Positions 1-10,796 of a stretch of DNA of 64,000 nucleotides are shown in pieces. The DNA is taken from positions 15,919,927 to 15,983,926 of the forward strand of contig NC_133658.1 of assembly GCF_037893015.1 (NCBI RefSeq). The letters run 5' to 3'. Positions within the stretch are counted from its first letter, which is position 1. Every line of letters starts with the position of its first letter. The stretch is from Macrotis lagotis. Taxonomy: Eukaryota > Chordata > Mammalia > Peramelemorphia > Peramelidae. The notes beneath the pieces were generated by a model, which was not told the DNA's origin, did not search any database, and saw nothing but the letters and a program-made list of their open reading frames with translations. The position numbers and the translations under genes were made by a program.

Positions 1-545
1 TATGGGCAAAGTAACAGAGTCCGACTGGGATGATAGGAACTAGTCCCCCATAAGCTCTTTCCAACTCCCTTACTGTCTATGATCCGGAAGCTCTGAAAGC
101 AACTGCCATTGCTAATCAGTGGCTCCAGAGGCCTGTTCCTGGTGTGTTAGGGTCATATCTGGACTACTGAGACCTGCCTTGTGTTCCATTCTCACCACAA
201 TGGGGCAGAATTTTCCTGCTTACCTTCCAATTTTCCCTTGGCAATCTCTAGGCCGAGAGATCTGGGAAGCACCATGCTGCTATTGACCCAAGCATCCAGT
301 TTCCTCTTTGTAGATGACTGGGGTTTGTTCATTCTTGTGTGATTCATCCTGTTCTGTGATTTTTCTCTCACCCCAGAGAAGCAGACCCTTCCTGCAGATC
401 TCCCAAGTTGTGTTGGGCTGGAAAATTGTTTTGTAGTCTTTTTTGTGGGTTCTGCCACTCTAGAATTTGTTTAGAGAGACATTATTTAAAGGTATTTAGA
501 GTGGTTTCTGGGAGATCTTGCCAAACTGACTCCATCCTCCAATTT
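1..545 (-). mobile_element. L1 5' UTR fragment, cut by window edge
   Basis: Read on the minus strand, this matches the 5' untranslated region of marsupial L1 elements. The element begins near 540 with a GGAGGATGGAGTCA-like start and runs left out of the window. The phrase ttgtgttgggctggaaaatt and the block ending tctagaatttgtttagag are typical of this leader. Two other L1 5' regions in the window (34905-35470 and 61930-62560) lie in the same orientation but belong to a different subfamily. No ORF1 is visible before the edge. Confidence 0.6.
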
Positions 546-714
546 GGGTTAATTTTAATTCTTGTTTGTATTCTTGGGTGAAAAATAGTGAAACACATTT
601 GCTAAAGATGTGCACCCCTGATAGTATTCTTCATCACTGGTAGCAGAGGGGTGAGGATATCAAATTATACAGAATCGGTCATTAAATTTTAATTCCCCAC
701 TTACCAAAAGTCAA

Positions 715-1691
715 AGGCATTCTGCTTAGCACTACAGATAAAGGCTAAAACGAATTCCTATTCTCAAGGAATTTACAATCTGAAGGAGAAGAAAGCATAC
801 AAACAAATGTAAACAAAGTAAGTTAATATACAAGATAAATAGGAGTTATTTAACATAGGGAAGGCACCAGAATTAAGAGGGCTTGGGGAAGGCTTCCTGT
901 AAACATGGGATTTAAGCTGGGACTTAAAGGAAGCCAGGGAGGTCATTAGTTATAATGGGAGAGGGATAATGGTCCATTCATGGAGACTGTCACAGAAAAT
1001 ATATATCTAGGAGGTCCATGTCATGGAACCAAAGAATAACTGTCAGAGAGTAAAGTAGAATAAAATTAGAAATTTAGGAGGGGGTCAGGTTATGAAAGGT
1101 TGTGAATGTCCACCGGACGATGTTGTATGAACTCCTATAGGCAGAAGAGAACCACTGAAATTTATCGAGTAGGAGGCATTCCATGACTGGACCCATACTT
1201 TGCAAAAATTACTTGAGTCACCAAATGGAGAATGAATCAGAGTGGAGAGAGACTTGAGGTAAGTCAATCCACAGCAGGCTATGGCAGTAATCCAAGTGGT
1301 GGCAATATCAAAGGGGAAAATAGGGTGAATAAAAGAAAAATTCAAAGCAGAAATCAACAGGCCTTAACAAGGCATTGAATGTGATGGATGAGAGATAGTG
1401 AGAAAGTCAAAGTAACTCCCAAAGAGTAAGCATGAAGCGCTGGGAGGATGATGGTGCCCTTTATAGTAATAGGGAAAGTATGAGGGAGGGAGGATTTGGG
1501 GGGAAGGATAATGAGTTCTGTTTTTAAAATATTGAGTTTGAGTCTATTGAACATCCAACTGCAAAGCAGCTGGACATACATGCTAGCTCTTTAGAGAAGT
1601 TGGGACAGAAAAAGTAGATTTGAGAACCATCAGCAAAAAAGATGGTAATTAAACCATGGGAACTAATAAGATCACTAAGTGAAGTACAGTA
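715..1691 (-). mobile_element. L2 LINE, ORF2 C-terminal half and 3' end
   Basis: The minus-strand translation gives an old L2 ORF2 in broken frames. The order is a YADDSQIY-like catalytic block (here FADGSQIYFFCP, near 1600-1640), then a KLNILKTELIILPPKSS block near 1460-1540, then LGVTLTFSLSLIHHIQ. The 3' tail on the left (717-790) is the reverse of the usual L2 end. The middle D of YADD reads G, so the copy is dead. Homology stops near 1691 and resumes near 2009, leaving an unexplained insert. Confidence 0.8.
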
Positions 1692-2008
1692 TCTTTCCAC
1701 ACCACAGGAACTAGGGGCATGAATCCCCCTGTCATCTGGAAAACCCACATGAAATATTTCAGTCTTATGTCTCTTCCTACCAGTCTAAATTGTCTTTGTT
1801 TCTTTCATTCATAAACACTGTTTACAGTGTTTATCATAAAATTTATGTTAACTATTTGGTCATAGACTCTGTATTGTCTGCTGTCCTTTGTATATCAACT
1901 GAGGCTTCCACAAAACTCAAAAAAATTATATTTAATTTCTTATTCTTACTCGTAATATATCAAAGTTGTGATGGGGAAATTTTTGACGTAAAAGGGAAAG
2001 CTATAGCA
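1692..2008. other. Unclassified ~317-base insert inside the L2
   Basis: This block interrupts the antisense L2: L2 homology ends at gatcactaagtgaagtac and picks up again at aagggagaagataagaag. The insert is AT-rich, has a small hyphenated palindrome (ggggcatgaatcccc) near its left end and no tRNA-like head or poly-A tail. I found no matching terminal inverted repeats or clear target duplication. A decayed DNA transposon or a solo retroelement fragment are both possible. Confidence 0.4.
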
Positions 2009-2062
2009 TCAAGGGAGAAGATAAGAAGACCTAGGATAGAACTCTAAGGGACAAGCTATGGT
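2009..2062 (-). mobile_element. L2 LINE, continuation upstream of the insert
   Basis: The stretch aagaagacctaggatagaac with its flanks matches the L2 segment immediately 5' of the part at 715-1691 (same orientation). It shows that the sequence at 1692-2008 split one element. Confidence 0.55.
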
Positions 2063-2298
2063 TCTTCTTGTATCTTGCCCAATGATGAACAAAAATAAAC
2101 ACTTCAAGAATATGACTAGAGAAGGGAATGTCGTTGAGTGAAAAAGGATCTACTTTCAAATGACACTTTCCAGTTCTTATCTAAGTGACCTAGGACAAAT
2201 TATAACACCCCTGAATTTCATCTGCTAAATTACTAGGTTATTTTGATCCTATGTTGTTTTTCCTCATCATATCTCTATTTCATTATCTTTCATTATAC

Positions 2299-2449
2299 TT
2301 TTTTTTTGGTTTTTACAAGGCAATGGGGTGAGGTGACTTGCCCAAGGTCACACAGCTAGATCATTATTAAGTGTCTGAGGCCAAATTTAAACTCAGGTCC
2401 TCTTGACTCTAGGGCTGGTGCTCTATCCACTGCACCACCTAGCTGCCCC
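2299..2449 (-). mobile_element. tRNA-derived marsupial SINE (~150 bp type)
   Basis: Antisense copy: poly-T on the left, then tgcccaaggtcacacagcta, and the tRNA-like head at right (caccacctagctgcccc). A- and B-box sequences (GCGCAGTGG-like and GGTTCAAATCC-like) are recognisable on the minus strand but mutated. The element is nearly full length. Confidence 0.9.
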
Positions 2450-3050
2450 ATCCATTAATGTTTATTGAATGAATGAAGAAGCTAAAAGTAATAGAAATTC
2501 TGATTTTCTTTTTCCATATTTTTTAAACTATTATTGTAAAACAACTTCAAGGAAACTCAGGATTATAGAGTGTCCACTATCATTTTGCATATGTACAAGG
2601 GCCATTAATTCTTTAACTACAATATGAGGGAAGTCTAAAATTTAATCACATGATTATCTTTTGTTTTCTCATTTTACCCATCTCTAGTCATAATTTTAAT
2701 CCTTATTTAACTAGTCTCTGTATATTTACGAACTGAGCCTAAATATGTGATCATCACAAATTCTTGGACCTCCTGTCTCTCAGGGACTGATCATCATTTG
2801 GTCTGCTGTCATTAATCCATGATAGGCCTGTCTGCATATCATTATATTGTAGCTTTAATTGGTGACCATTTAAGCTCATCATAACCCTACTTAGTTTCAG
2901 AGCTGGAGAAATTAAGAAGATGAATTTGAAGAATTGATCCCATCTCAAAGGATTGTAATGGCTGCTTCATTTCCACAGAATGAATAGTCCCTGTGACATT
3001 CACACCAAGTGTCACCCAGGTTCTGGGAGGAGGAGCAGGAAGATGCTGAC
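2450..3050. other. No feature seen
   Basis: AT-rich single-copy-looking sequence. The short frame on the minus strand (2754-2948) has no recognisable domain. The right end abuts the target site of the L1 at 3067. Confidence 0.5.
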
Positions 3051-3066
3051 AGAAATGGTTTCAGGA
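3051..3066. repeat. Target-site duplication, left copy
   Basis: agaaatggtttcagga, repeated exactly at 3574-3589 on the far side of the L1 fragment. Confidence 0.85.
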
Positions 3067-3573
3067 ACAACCTGGAAAGACTTATATCAGCTGATACAAA
3101 GTGAAATGTAGTGCTTGCAAAGTAACAACAGTATTAAAAGGTGATCATCCATGGATGACCAGGCTATTCCCAGCAATACAAAGACCCAAGAGAGTTCTGA
3201 AGGATTTATGACGAAAAATGCCATCCATCCCGAGAGAAAGGAAGGATGGTATCTGAATACGTATTGAAGCATATTTTTTTACTTTATTGTTTTCCTTAAG
3301 GTTTCTTTTTTTTGTGGGGGGACTCCATCTTTTCTTTAATAACTATCATGAAAACAAAGTGTTACTACCCATGTATAATCTATATCAAATTGCTTAGTCA
3401 ATGTGGGGGTGAAGAGAGAAAAAGGGAGATAATTTTTAACTCATAGTTTTAAAAATAAATGCTAAAAATTGTTTTTCACATATAACTGAGGGAGATAAAA
3501 TCCTAAATCCATAAGAGTAGAATGTAAAAAAAAATCATTCAGACTAACCCAACCTTAAAAAAACATAAAAAGA
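3067..3573 (+). mobile_element. 5'-truncated L1, 3' UTR only
   Basis: Starts at acctggaaagacttatatca, a landmark just upstream of the marsupial L1 3' end. It continues through the atgctaaaaattgtttttca terminus into an A-rich tail near 3525-3573. It is flanked by an exact 16-base duplication, the signature of target-primed reverse transcription. The element carries no coding capacity. Confidence 0.9.
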
Positions 3574-3589
3574 AGAAATGGTTTCAGGA
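3574..3589. repeat. Target-site duplication, right copy
   Basis: Exact match to 3051-3066, directly after the A-rich tail. Confidence 0.85.
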
Positions 3590-4633
3590 CCTAACTAACT
3601 GTGAAGTCATCTCCCCTTCATTTTCACCAAGTAGCTTTGTCAGGTCTAATTTACTGACTGAAGACAAACATCACTAAGAAAAATCTGCCTAAGAGGAAGA
3701 GAGAGGAACCCATGATTCTATTACTATTACAGGCCTTTGGGAAATGGGAAATGCCACTCTGCAGCAAGGGGACAGGAATCTGGGCTTCAGAGACCTGTCA
3801 CTTCTGACAGGGTCCTGCCAGTGAAGCCAAGGAGCTGGGGACAAAATAGAACACGGTTTTCCCAGTTGCCTGTGGGTGAAGATTCAGTTCGACAGCCTGA
3901 ATCACTTACAAGGAGCTCATTAAAGGCCTTGACATTATACTATGACACAGCACAACCTTAGTGAAATTTCGAAACCAGGAGGAAGGAGAATTATGCAGAT
4001 AACCACTCAAAGAAAAAAAGTAATTCACAACTTCCTAGTGTGGTTGTTTTTGTTTGTTTGTCTGATGGATGAGTTCATTTTGTCCCTGGTCTATGTGCAT
4101 TCAAATTATTCTTTAGTCATATTTCTGGGGGAATTATTCTCTGAATATTAAACCTAGAAAAGGAAAGGTTACAACTTTGAGACTAAAATGATGTCTTCTC
4201 TTTGAGTCATTGTTGAGAGAATGCTGGAAACTGAGTCAGGAAGCTGTATCCAGAATTATGTCTCTCATTATTAGGTGACCTCCCAGTTTTCTTCCAACTC
4301 TAAATCAATGTTCACTGCATGACCACATTGTACACCCTTCACTTCTCTGAACTTTGTTTACTTCCATGTAGAATGGGGAAACCTATAACCTGTAGCAACC
4401 AGCTCGGCTGTTTTGGTGAAGGTGCTGAATGGGCTATTGAGGGCATTGGCTGTAGAGAAATGACTCAACAGAAAAATCAGGATCCTGCTGCACCTTATTT
4501 CAGCTGTTAGCTGGTGATAAACCCTGGAATCCAACACGTAAACTCCTTTAGCCTCAATGTCTACATCTCTAAAGTGGGAAAATTACTAATATCAACTATG
4601 GTGATTTTATAAAGCTTGTATGATAATCAAGTG

Positions 4634-4635
<2 letters not shown>
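3590..4635. other. No gene seen; unique-looking sequence
   Basis: About 1 kb without a repeat I can name. The open frames at 3737-3961 and 4319-4510 show no domain, signal peptide or codon bias. The second may overlap a very old MIR-like remnant (around 4210-4400, containing gaatggggaaacc). It could be intergenic or intronic. Confidence 0.4.

Positions 4636-4666
<31 letters not shown>
4636..4666. repeat. (AT)n microsatellite
   Basis: About 15 uninterrupted AT dinucleotides. Confidence 0.95.
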
Positions 4667-4669
<3 letters not shown>

Positions 4670-5254
4670 GAAATTTGTGGAAAAATTGAGAGTGGGAGAC
4701 TGAATTATATGTGTAAGTGAGAAAGTTCCATCAATGCACAGAAGCATTCCTTCTGCAATTCATAGGCCTGGGGAGTTGCTGGAGACATGGAAAGTTAAAG
4801 TGATTTTTCAGGATCAGAGGTTTCAACTGAACTAGAATTTTCTGATTCAAAGTTTGGCCCTCAAGTCCATCTAGCTTACTGCATTATTTGCAGAATTTCT
4901 AGGTTTCTAGGAATGTTAGTTATTGTTAATGATAATTATCCCTAAGTATCTGGGGAAGGAAAAATATATTGAATTCATGTCTGGGGTTCTATTTTTAAGA
5001 AGCAGATTGAGAGAGCACCCAGACTTGGAAAAATTCCAGAATCTGATAGATAAGAAGGATCTCATTGGACATCTATTCCAACCCATACATGAAAGGCATT
5101 GCCAGTAGTACATACCTGTTAATTTGTGATCTGTCCTCTACCTGAAGACATTTTAAAGAGCAGAAACACACTTTAGATGCCACCTTTGAATGGTACCCAC
5201 TATATACCAGGTTTTCCAGATAGTGAGCCTTGATTTGCTTATTTTATAATTCCT

Positions 5255-5338
5255 CAAGTCACTCCTAGTGCTGTTTTCTGGGACCAAACAGAACAAAAAT
5301 GATCCCCCTTCTACAGCATAGACTTTGAAGCAATGAGA
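5255..5338 (-). mobile_element. L3/CR1 LINE 3' fragment, part 1
   Basis: The line tagtgctgttttctgggacc and what follows matches the antisense of the mammalian L3/CR1 3' region (the stretch describing reference-like tcctagttctgccctctggggcc). It continues at 5655 after an intervening L2 tail. Confidence 0.55.
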
Positions 5339-5479
5339 GAGAGCTATCTACCTGGGGCCTTTTCTTCTACTACCTAGGTTTTTCCACCAGGTTTGGTGAC
5401 TTAGGTTTGCTTCCATAATCATTATACCCATGGCCTTGCAACATGTACTTTCTGACATCTCCCACTCTTTTTCATTTTC

Positions 5480-5612
5480 TTTTGCATATTGTCTTTTCTC
5501 TAGATTGTATGTCTCTTGTGAGTGGGACATGCCTTGTGCTCTTGGCTTTATCCCCAGCGACATAGCACAATCATTGAGAATAAGTACTTAGTAAAATCTC
5601 TTGACTATTGGC
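5480..5612 (+). mobile_element. L2-type LINE 3' end
   Basis: Shows the characteristic L2 terminus: tagattgtatgtctcttgtg, then atccccagcgacatagcac, then an agtacttagtaaaa tail. It lies between two pieces of an antisense L3/CR1. Confidence 0.6.
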
Positions 5613-5654
5613 ATGGTAGATTAAAAGTTCTCCATTCTTTCGATAAATCCTTGC

Positions 5655-5805
5655 AGATCACTGACTCAATGCCCTTCAGCATCTTTGGTTCCCTTCTTTT
5701 GAACACTCCAGCTTATCAATGTCTTTTAATACAATATGCAAGACATGATCAAAAGCAGACTGCAGAGGGACTACAATCTGGATTCCTGAAAGTTATGACT
5801 TCCAA
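5655..5805 (-). mobile_element. L3/CR1 LINE 3' fragment, part 2
   Basis: Matches the antisense CR1 block with actccagcttatcaatgtct as its landmark, followed by a diverged stretch. The 100-codon frame at 5522-5824 runs across the L2 tail and this fragment, so it is not a gene. Confidence 0.6.
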
Positions 5806-7336
5806 TTTAAAGCGGTCATATTAGAATCTGTTTGATAAATTTAAACTCCATTTGGATTTAAATGGATCTATGGGATATTCATGGAGGACTAACAACTTTA
5901 TTATGAGGGCTACAAAACCTTTCTTAGAGATGTTCATTCACCTTTGGTGTCTATCTAGTGCCATCTATCACCAGTGATGCCAAGAAACTGGAGTAGTGGC
6001 AGCAGCCACACCTAAGTAAAATCATTTCAGAAGGTGGGCTAAACCATCTTGAGGGTAACCAATAGACCCCAAACTCATGGGGCATTAGGGGGATGTCTTC
6101 CCAAGTATGAGAAGACTTCTCCTGATGGAGGAGGCAGATGAGAATGATTTGTGCCTTGATTGGAATGATTTGGCCATGATATTGACTGAAACAGGTACCG
6201 TGGAGGTCTCAGAGTTCAGTAAAACATTGTAATCAAGATATTCCACTGAATCATCTTGGACACCATCAATCATCTTCACATTTACCCTATACTAGGCTTT
6301 GATAACTCAGGAAGCAAGAGTAAAGTACATGATTTGTGCAACCCGGACTCATTTAAATCCAACCCTTTTATTGGCATTGGCCCTCTTTGAAAACAAAGGA
6401 AAAACAAAATTGAAAGTAACTAGCACATTTCTGAAACACTGGAGCCCCTAAATAAATGTTTGAAGACTGATTAATTGATTAGCTTTGGAGGCTAGCACAT
6501 TGATTTTTGCAATGGATTGAAATTATGCAATATGCTCATATAGCCCTAAGGAGGAAAGAAACAGAAAAAGTGCTTACATCCAATTCTGATAAGAATCCAT
6601 TGAAGGAGGTGGGGATGCTTAAGGGAACTGCTGAGGGGGGCTTCAAGAATTTGAAGAAGGTTTGTTATATATAGAAGGGATTGGATTGATTGTGCTCTGA
6701 ACCAAAAGGCAGATACAGAAACAAAGTAGAAGACATATCAAGGCAAATCTAGCTTTTATTCTTTCATCTTTATTTCTGAGAATGAAAAAAAACAAATAAA
6801 ACAAGTAAAGAACCTAAAGCCAACTTCCTCATAGTTAGTTTGATAAAAGAAGAGTAAACTGCCAAAAGAGGGAGCCCTTCTTGGATGTTTTAAAGCAGAT
6901 GCTTAATGGATTCTTTCTCAGTGTTATGGAAGAAATATTTCCTCTCTGAATTCCTATGGTGGCTGACTGCTGCCAAATATATATTTGCCAAAATGCACAA
7001 ATTATGGAGGCAAAAATCTCAGTTTAGTTATTATGCTCAAGCCTTGGAGAAAACCTAAACAATCATGAGGTTTCTGATAAGGCTTCTTCTAGGCAAAATT
7101 GCATCAGAGTGATTCAGAAAAATTCAATTACATATTGCAAAGTTGTACATTCCCCTTAGGTAATAAAAAATTGAAGATAAAGTAGCTGCATAATTTCATA
7201 ATTCTTTCAAAATTACAAAAGTTGAACAAATTTGAACAATTATAATCTTTTACATTCCCTAAGGAAATAAACTTTATCAAACAAACTCTAAAGGTAAACT
7301 AAGTCAGTTTACAGAATAAACTAGATTTAGAATTTT
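5806..7336. other. Mostly unassigned; two small repeat tails
   Basis: About 1.5 kb of AT-rich sequence with no gene. At 6335-6402 a stretch ending ccctctttgaaaacaaagga resembles the tail of the longer marsupial SINE. At 6430-6482 aaataaatgtttgaagactg resembles an L2 terminus. The rest looks unique. Confidence 0.35.
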
Positions 7337-7492
7337 GGGGACAGGTAGTCAGGACAGTGGATAGAGCGCTGGGCCTGGTGTCAGGAAGACTCTTCTCCCT
7401 GAGTTCAAATCCTACTTCAGACTTACTAGCTGTGTGATCTTGATGAGTCACTTAAATCTGTTTTCCTCAATTTCCTCATCTAAAAATGAAAC
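7337..7492 (+). mobile_element. tRNA-derived SINE, MAR1/THER-like head
   Basis: Head ggggacaggtagtcaggaca with the box-A-like acagtggatagagc and box-B-like gagttcaaatcc, then cttactagctgtgtgatctt and a truncated cctcaatttcctcatcta end. The BovB-like tail seen in full MAR1 copies is missing. Confidence 0.75.
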
Positions 7493-7766
7493 ATATTTAA
7501 AAGATTTTGGGAAGTATAGCAATATAATTTATCCCTAGATTGTGATACCGATTGAGGACTTGAGAACATCAATATTGAAAACTTGGAGGATGGGAAGGTT
7601 ATTTGTGCCCTTCAAAGTAACTGAAACATGTGGAAGATGGGAGCATTTGGTGATAAAAAAAAGGAATTCCCTTTGAAATGTCTTGGGTTTGAAGAGTCTC
7701 AGTCTGTGTAATTATATTTGCAAGAATATATAGCTCAGGAGAGAGATTAGGAATGGATATGTTGGC

Positions 7767-8006
7767 AAGAAATGAAGAGGGAAGGAAGGTAGGAAAGGAG
7801 GGAAAGAGAGAAGAAGGAAGTGAGAGAGGAAGAAAAGAGATGGATGGAGGGAGAGAGAAAGGAAGGAGAAAGGAAGAAAAGGAGAAAAAAGGAAGGAAGT
7901 AACGAAAGGAAGGAGAGACGGAAGAAAGGAGGGAGGGGGAAAGAGGTGGATGGAGAGAGAAAGGAAAGAGGGAGAGAGGAAGGAAGAGGAGAGAGAAGGA
8001 AAGGAA
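7767..8006. repeat. Homopurine (GGAA/GAGA) tract
   Basis: About 240 bases that are almost all A or G on the plus strand, built from degenerate GGAA, GAAG and GAGA units. The lysine/arginine/glutamate-rich frame at 7820-8038 is an artefact of this composition. Confidence 0.95.
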
Positions 8007-8139
8007 TGTCTTTATGTTACATAAGCTGTGAAAAGTAAACTATATTCCTAGAGGGGTTTTATATTGTAATATCATTGTTTTAAAGATGAATATTTACTAA
8101 AGACTTGCTACTTCATCTTAAAAGAACACTTCCCCAATA

Positions 8140-8292
8140 TTCAGTGAATCTGGGTTCAAAATATCTTTCACTTAGAACTGTGTGAAGTTCACATAACTCT
8201 CTTCTCACTTTTCTTTTCTCTAAAGTGAAAGTATGGAATAACAGACTTCTGAGATCCATTCCACCAGCAGATCTTTGATGTTCTAAATATTT
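8140..8292 (+). mobile_element. MIR-type core-SINE remnant
   Basis: Weak match: aatctgggttcaaaat (B-box region) followed by an agttcacataactctcttct stretch and a MIR-like tail ending gatctttgatgttct. Confidence 0.4.
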
Positions 8293-8929
8293 CTCTTTAG
8301 TAGGAAATAATGTTCCTGTTTTACTGAATGCAGTTTAGTCAACCCAATACTCCAACACCACTTCAGTAAAATATTTTTCAAATGGCTGGTTGGGGGAGGT
8401 AACTGGATCTTCCTAGAGAAACCTTCATTGAAGATGCTAAGAATGCCAATGTATAATTTTAAGAAGTTTACAGTTTTCCACTAGTGTGACCCAAGAATTA
8501 AAAGCCAGTGAAAATAGAGCGAATGAAATAGAGGTCATTGTTGATCCTCCATAATACTTATTTTGATTTTCCAATTCTGTCACAATATCTGATAAAGAAA
8601 TCTTACTGATGTTCCAAGGAGTAGTGGAGGAACATCTGGAGGCAAATGTCATCTACTTCAATCATTTTCTGGATACTACCTTCTGCATTATTAAAATAAA
8701 ATTATGAGTTGCTTTGCAATAAGGTCTGTGATAAAAAAAAAAGTCATTAATTACTGGTCTGCTAATGTTTTGTTTTTTCCCCAAAATTGGATTTCACAGG
8801 ATGGTGGTTCTACTTTCCTAAATCCTGGTGGCTTTCTGCTTGATGGATTTCATTCTCTCTTCTGCCTTGTTTTAGCTTAAGTTCAAGAAAGACTATTGTG
8901 ACTTGTTTTCATCATTTCATATTAACTCA
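8293..8929. other. No gene or named repeat seen
   Basis: AT-rich and unique-looking. The minus-strand frame 8437-8652 has no recognisable domain and no support as an exon. Confidence 0.35.
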
Positions 8930-9385
8930 CTTATGTAAATTTTCAGCCTCCTGGAGGTCTAGCTTCTATAAAATATCTCCTGCCTAATTAGTCTCAGACA
9001 TTTCAATAGCAACTGATGGTCTGCTACAGACTAATTACAGTTGTTAATGCAGGATAATAACATGGCAGTAATCAAAAGATGAAATCTCTTTCCAGACAGT
9101 GGGATTCGCTACAGCCTCGCCTAGACATCAGAGAAAAGCATGCTTTCATCACTCATCTCGGAGACAAAATTGACATGTCAGAAAATCACATTTCAGCTGG
9201 CTCTCAGGGCTTTTAGCTTGCAAGTCTCGTCTGGTTTGCAAGATTTTCTATCAAATTCTTGGCTTTGTCCCCAGATTAGATACCAAATGGTGTTTTAGTT
9301 GTTAATTTCCTTGGTCCAAGTCTATACAGAAAACCTTGACACAGGCACAGTGCTTCCTGTCAGTCACTTCCAAAGAATTCTAGAA
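8930..9385. promoter_or_regulatory. Candidate conserved non-coding element
   Basis: No repeat homology, few simple-sequence runs and higher complexity than its neighbours. It is dense in developmental transcription-factor core motifs: two TAATTA homeodomain cores (8977-8983 region and the gactaattacag near 9030), a TCF/LEF-like aatcaaaagatgaaa near 9073, and a tgacatgtca palindrome at 9171-9180. No long frame and no splice-bounded exon is apparent. Regulatory function is inference from composition only. Confidence 0.3.
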
Positions 9386-9620
9386 GAATCTGCAGCTGAT
9401 ATTGAGAGGACTTACCACTTTCAGTAGGAAGGTGTCTCCAAAGAAATCAACAACATGATTAACAGAGAAAGTTATGTTGGATAGTCCACTGGCAAGAGGG
9501 ATCATAAAAGCATCAATTCAGATCCTGAAGTGACCAGAGAATTTCTCTTGTCCAGTCTCTTCATTCAACACATGAGGAAATTGTGCCTTTCTTCACTGAA
9601 GTGACTTACATGAAGTCATA

Positions 9621-9655
9621 GAAGGAAGGGAGGAAGGAAGGAAAGAAGGAAGAAA
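9621..9655. repeat. (GGAA)n short tract
   Basis: Degenerate GGAA/GAAA units directly before the AAGT array. Confidence 0.9.
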
Positions 9656-9659
9656 ACAA

Positions 9660-10345
9660 GCAATTAATTAAGTTCAATAAGTAAGTACCTAAGTAAGTAA
9701 ATTAAGTTAAGCAAGTAAATAAGTCAGTACATAAGTTTTAAGTAACTTAAGAAAATTAAGTGAAAAAGTTACTTTTTTAAATAAGCAAATAAATAAGTTA
9801 AGTAAGTAAACATGTAAGTATATGAGTAAGTTAAGTAACTAAAGTAAGTAAATAAATACCTAAGTCAAATAAGTAACAAATTAAGTTAAATAAGTAAACA
9901 AGTACAAAAGTAAAGCAATGAGTAAGAAAGTAAATAAGTCCTTAAGTAGGTTATATAAGCGAATATGTACAAAAGTGAAATATGTAAATTAAGAAAGTAA
10001 GTGAAGTAAATAAGTTTCTCAGTAAATAGTAAGTGCATAAGTAAGTTAAGTAAATAAAGTAAATTAGATAAGTAAATAAGTGCAGAAATAAGTAAATTAA
10101 GGAAGTTAAGGAAGTAAAGGATTTAGCCAGAAAGAACAGAAGTAAGGAAATTAAGAACTTTAAGTAAGTTAGTAAGCTAGTAAGTAAATAAATTAAGTAA
10201 GTAACTAAGCAAGTCATTAATAATGAAGGTAGGTAGTTAAGTAGGTACCTAGGCAGGTAGGAAGATGGCTGTGTACATAATTAGGTATACAGGTAAGTAG
10301 GTAGGTAGATGGGTAAGTCAATGAAGCTAATGAGGGAATGAGTAA
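9660..10345. repeat. Degenerate (AAGT)n tetranucleotide array
   Basis: About 690 bases made of drifting AAGT units with AAAT, TTAAG and, at the right end, AGGT variants. By hand I count 14 exact GTAAGT hexamers on the plus strand. This is the 5' splice-site consensus bound by U1 snRNA. The minus-strand frame at 9951-10217, rich in Leu, Tyr and Thr, is a repeat artefact. Confidence 0.9.
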
Positions 10346-10439
10346 GCAAATAGTAAGGAAGGTAACAAAGACAGCTGAGATAGGAATCCGCTTTTCCTAT
10401 TAGTCTGCTCTCCAGGAGACTTCAATCTTACTTTCTGCT

Positions 10440-10796
10440 AACCTGGACTTGCTCATTCCATCAGTGCAACAATCAGGGACAATTTGGGGTATCTTCTATG
10501 AAGAATATCATCTGTATCCAGAGAAAGAACTGTGGAGTTTGAACAAAGACCAAAGTATTACCTTTAATTTAGGGAAAAGACCTGTTATCTTATTATGTAA
10601 TTTTGCTGTTCCTTAACCTTTATATTTATTCCTTAAGGATGTGATTTCTCTCTCATCACATTCAACTTAGATCAATGCTTACCATGCAAACAATGTAAAG
10701 AAGAACAGACTGCTTTCCTTGGGGGAAGGTGGGCAGGAGGGAAGCAAAATTAGGGGGGAAAATTGTAAAATTAAAAATAAATAAAATTTTTCTTTC
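10440..10796 (+). mobile_element. L1 3' UTR fragment
   Basis: Contains the L1 landmarks cttgctcattccatcagtgc, atccagagaaagaactgtgg, gtgatttctctctcatcaca and the terminal gggggaaaattgtaaaatta. It ends in an A-rich tail. It is the partner of the antisense element that starts at 10797: the two 3' ends abut tail to tail. Confidence 0.85.

Noticed and set aside
5522..5824. 100-codon plus-strand frame
   Set aside because: Spans an L2 tail and an antisense CR1 fragment. No host homology is recognisable.
7820..8038. Lys/Arg/Glu-rich frame that looks like a nuclear protein
   Set aside because: Produced by the homopurine tract.
9951..10217. Leu/Tyr-rich frame resembling a multi-pass membrane protein
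   Set aside because: It is the translation of the degenerate AAGT array.
9660..10345. CRISPR-like or satellite array
   Set aside because: Units are 4 bases with continuous drift and no unique spacers. The host is a mammal.
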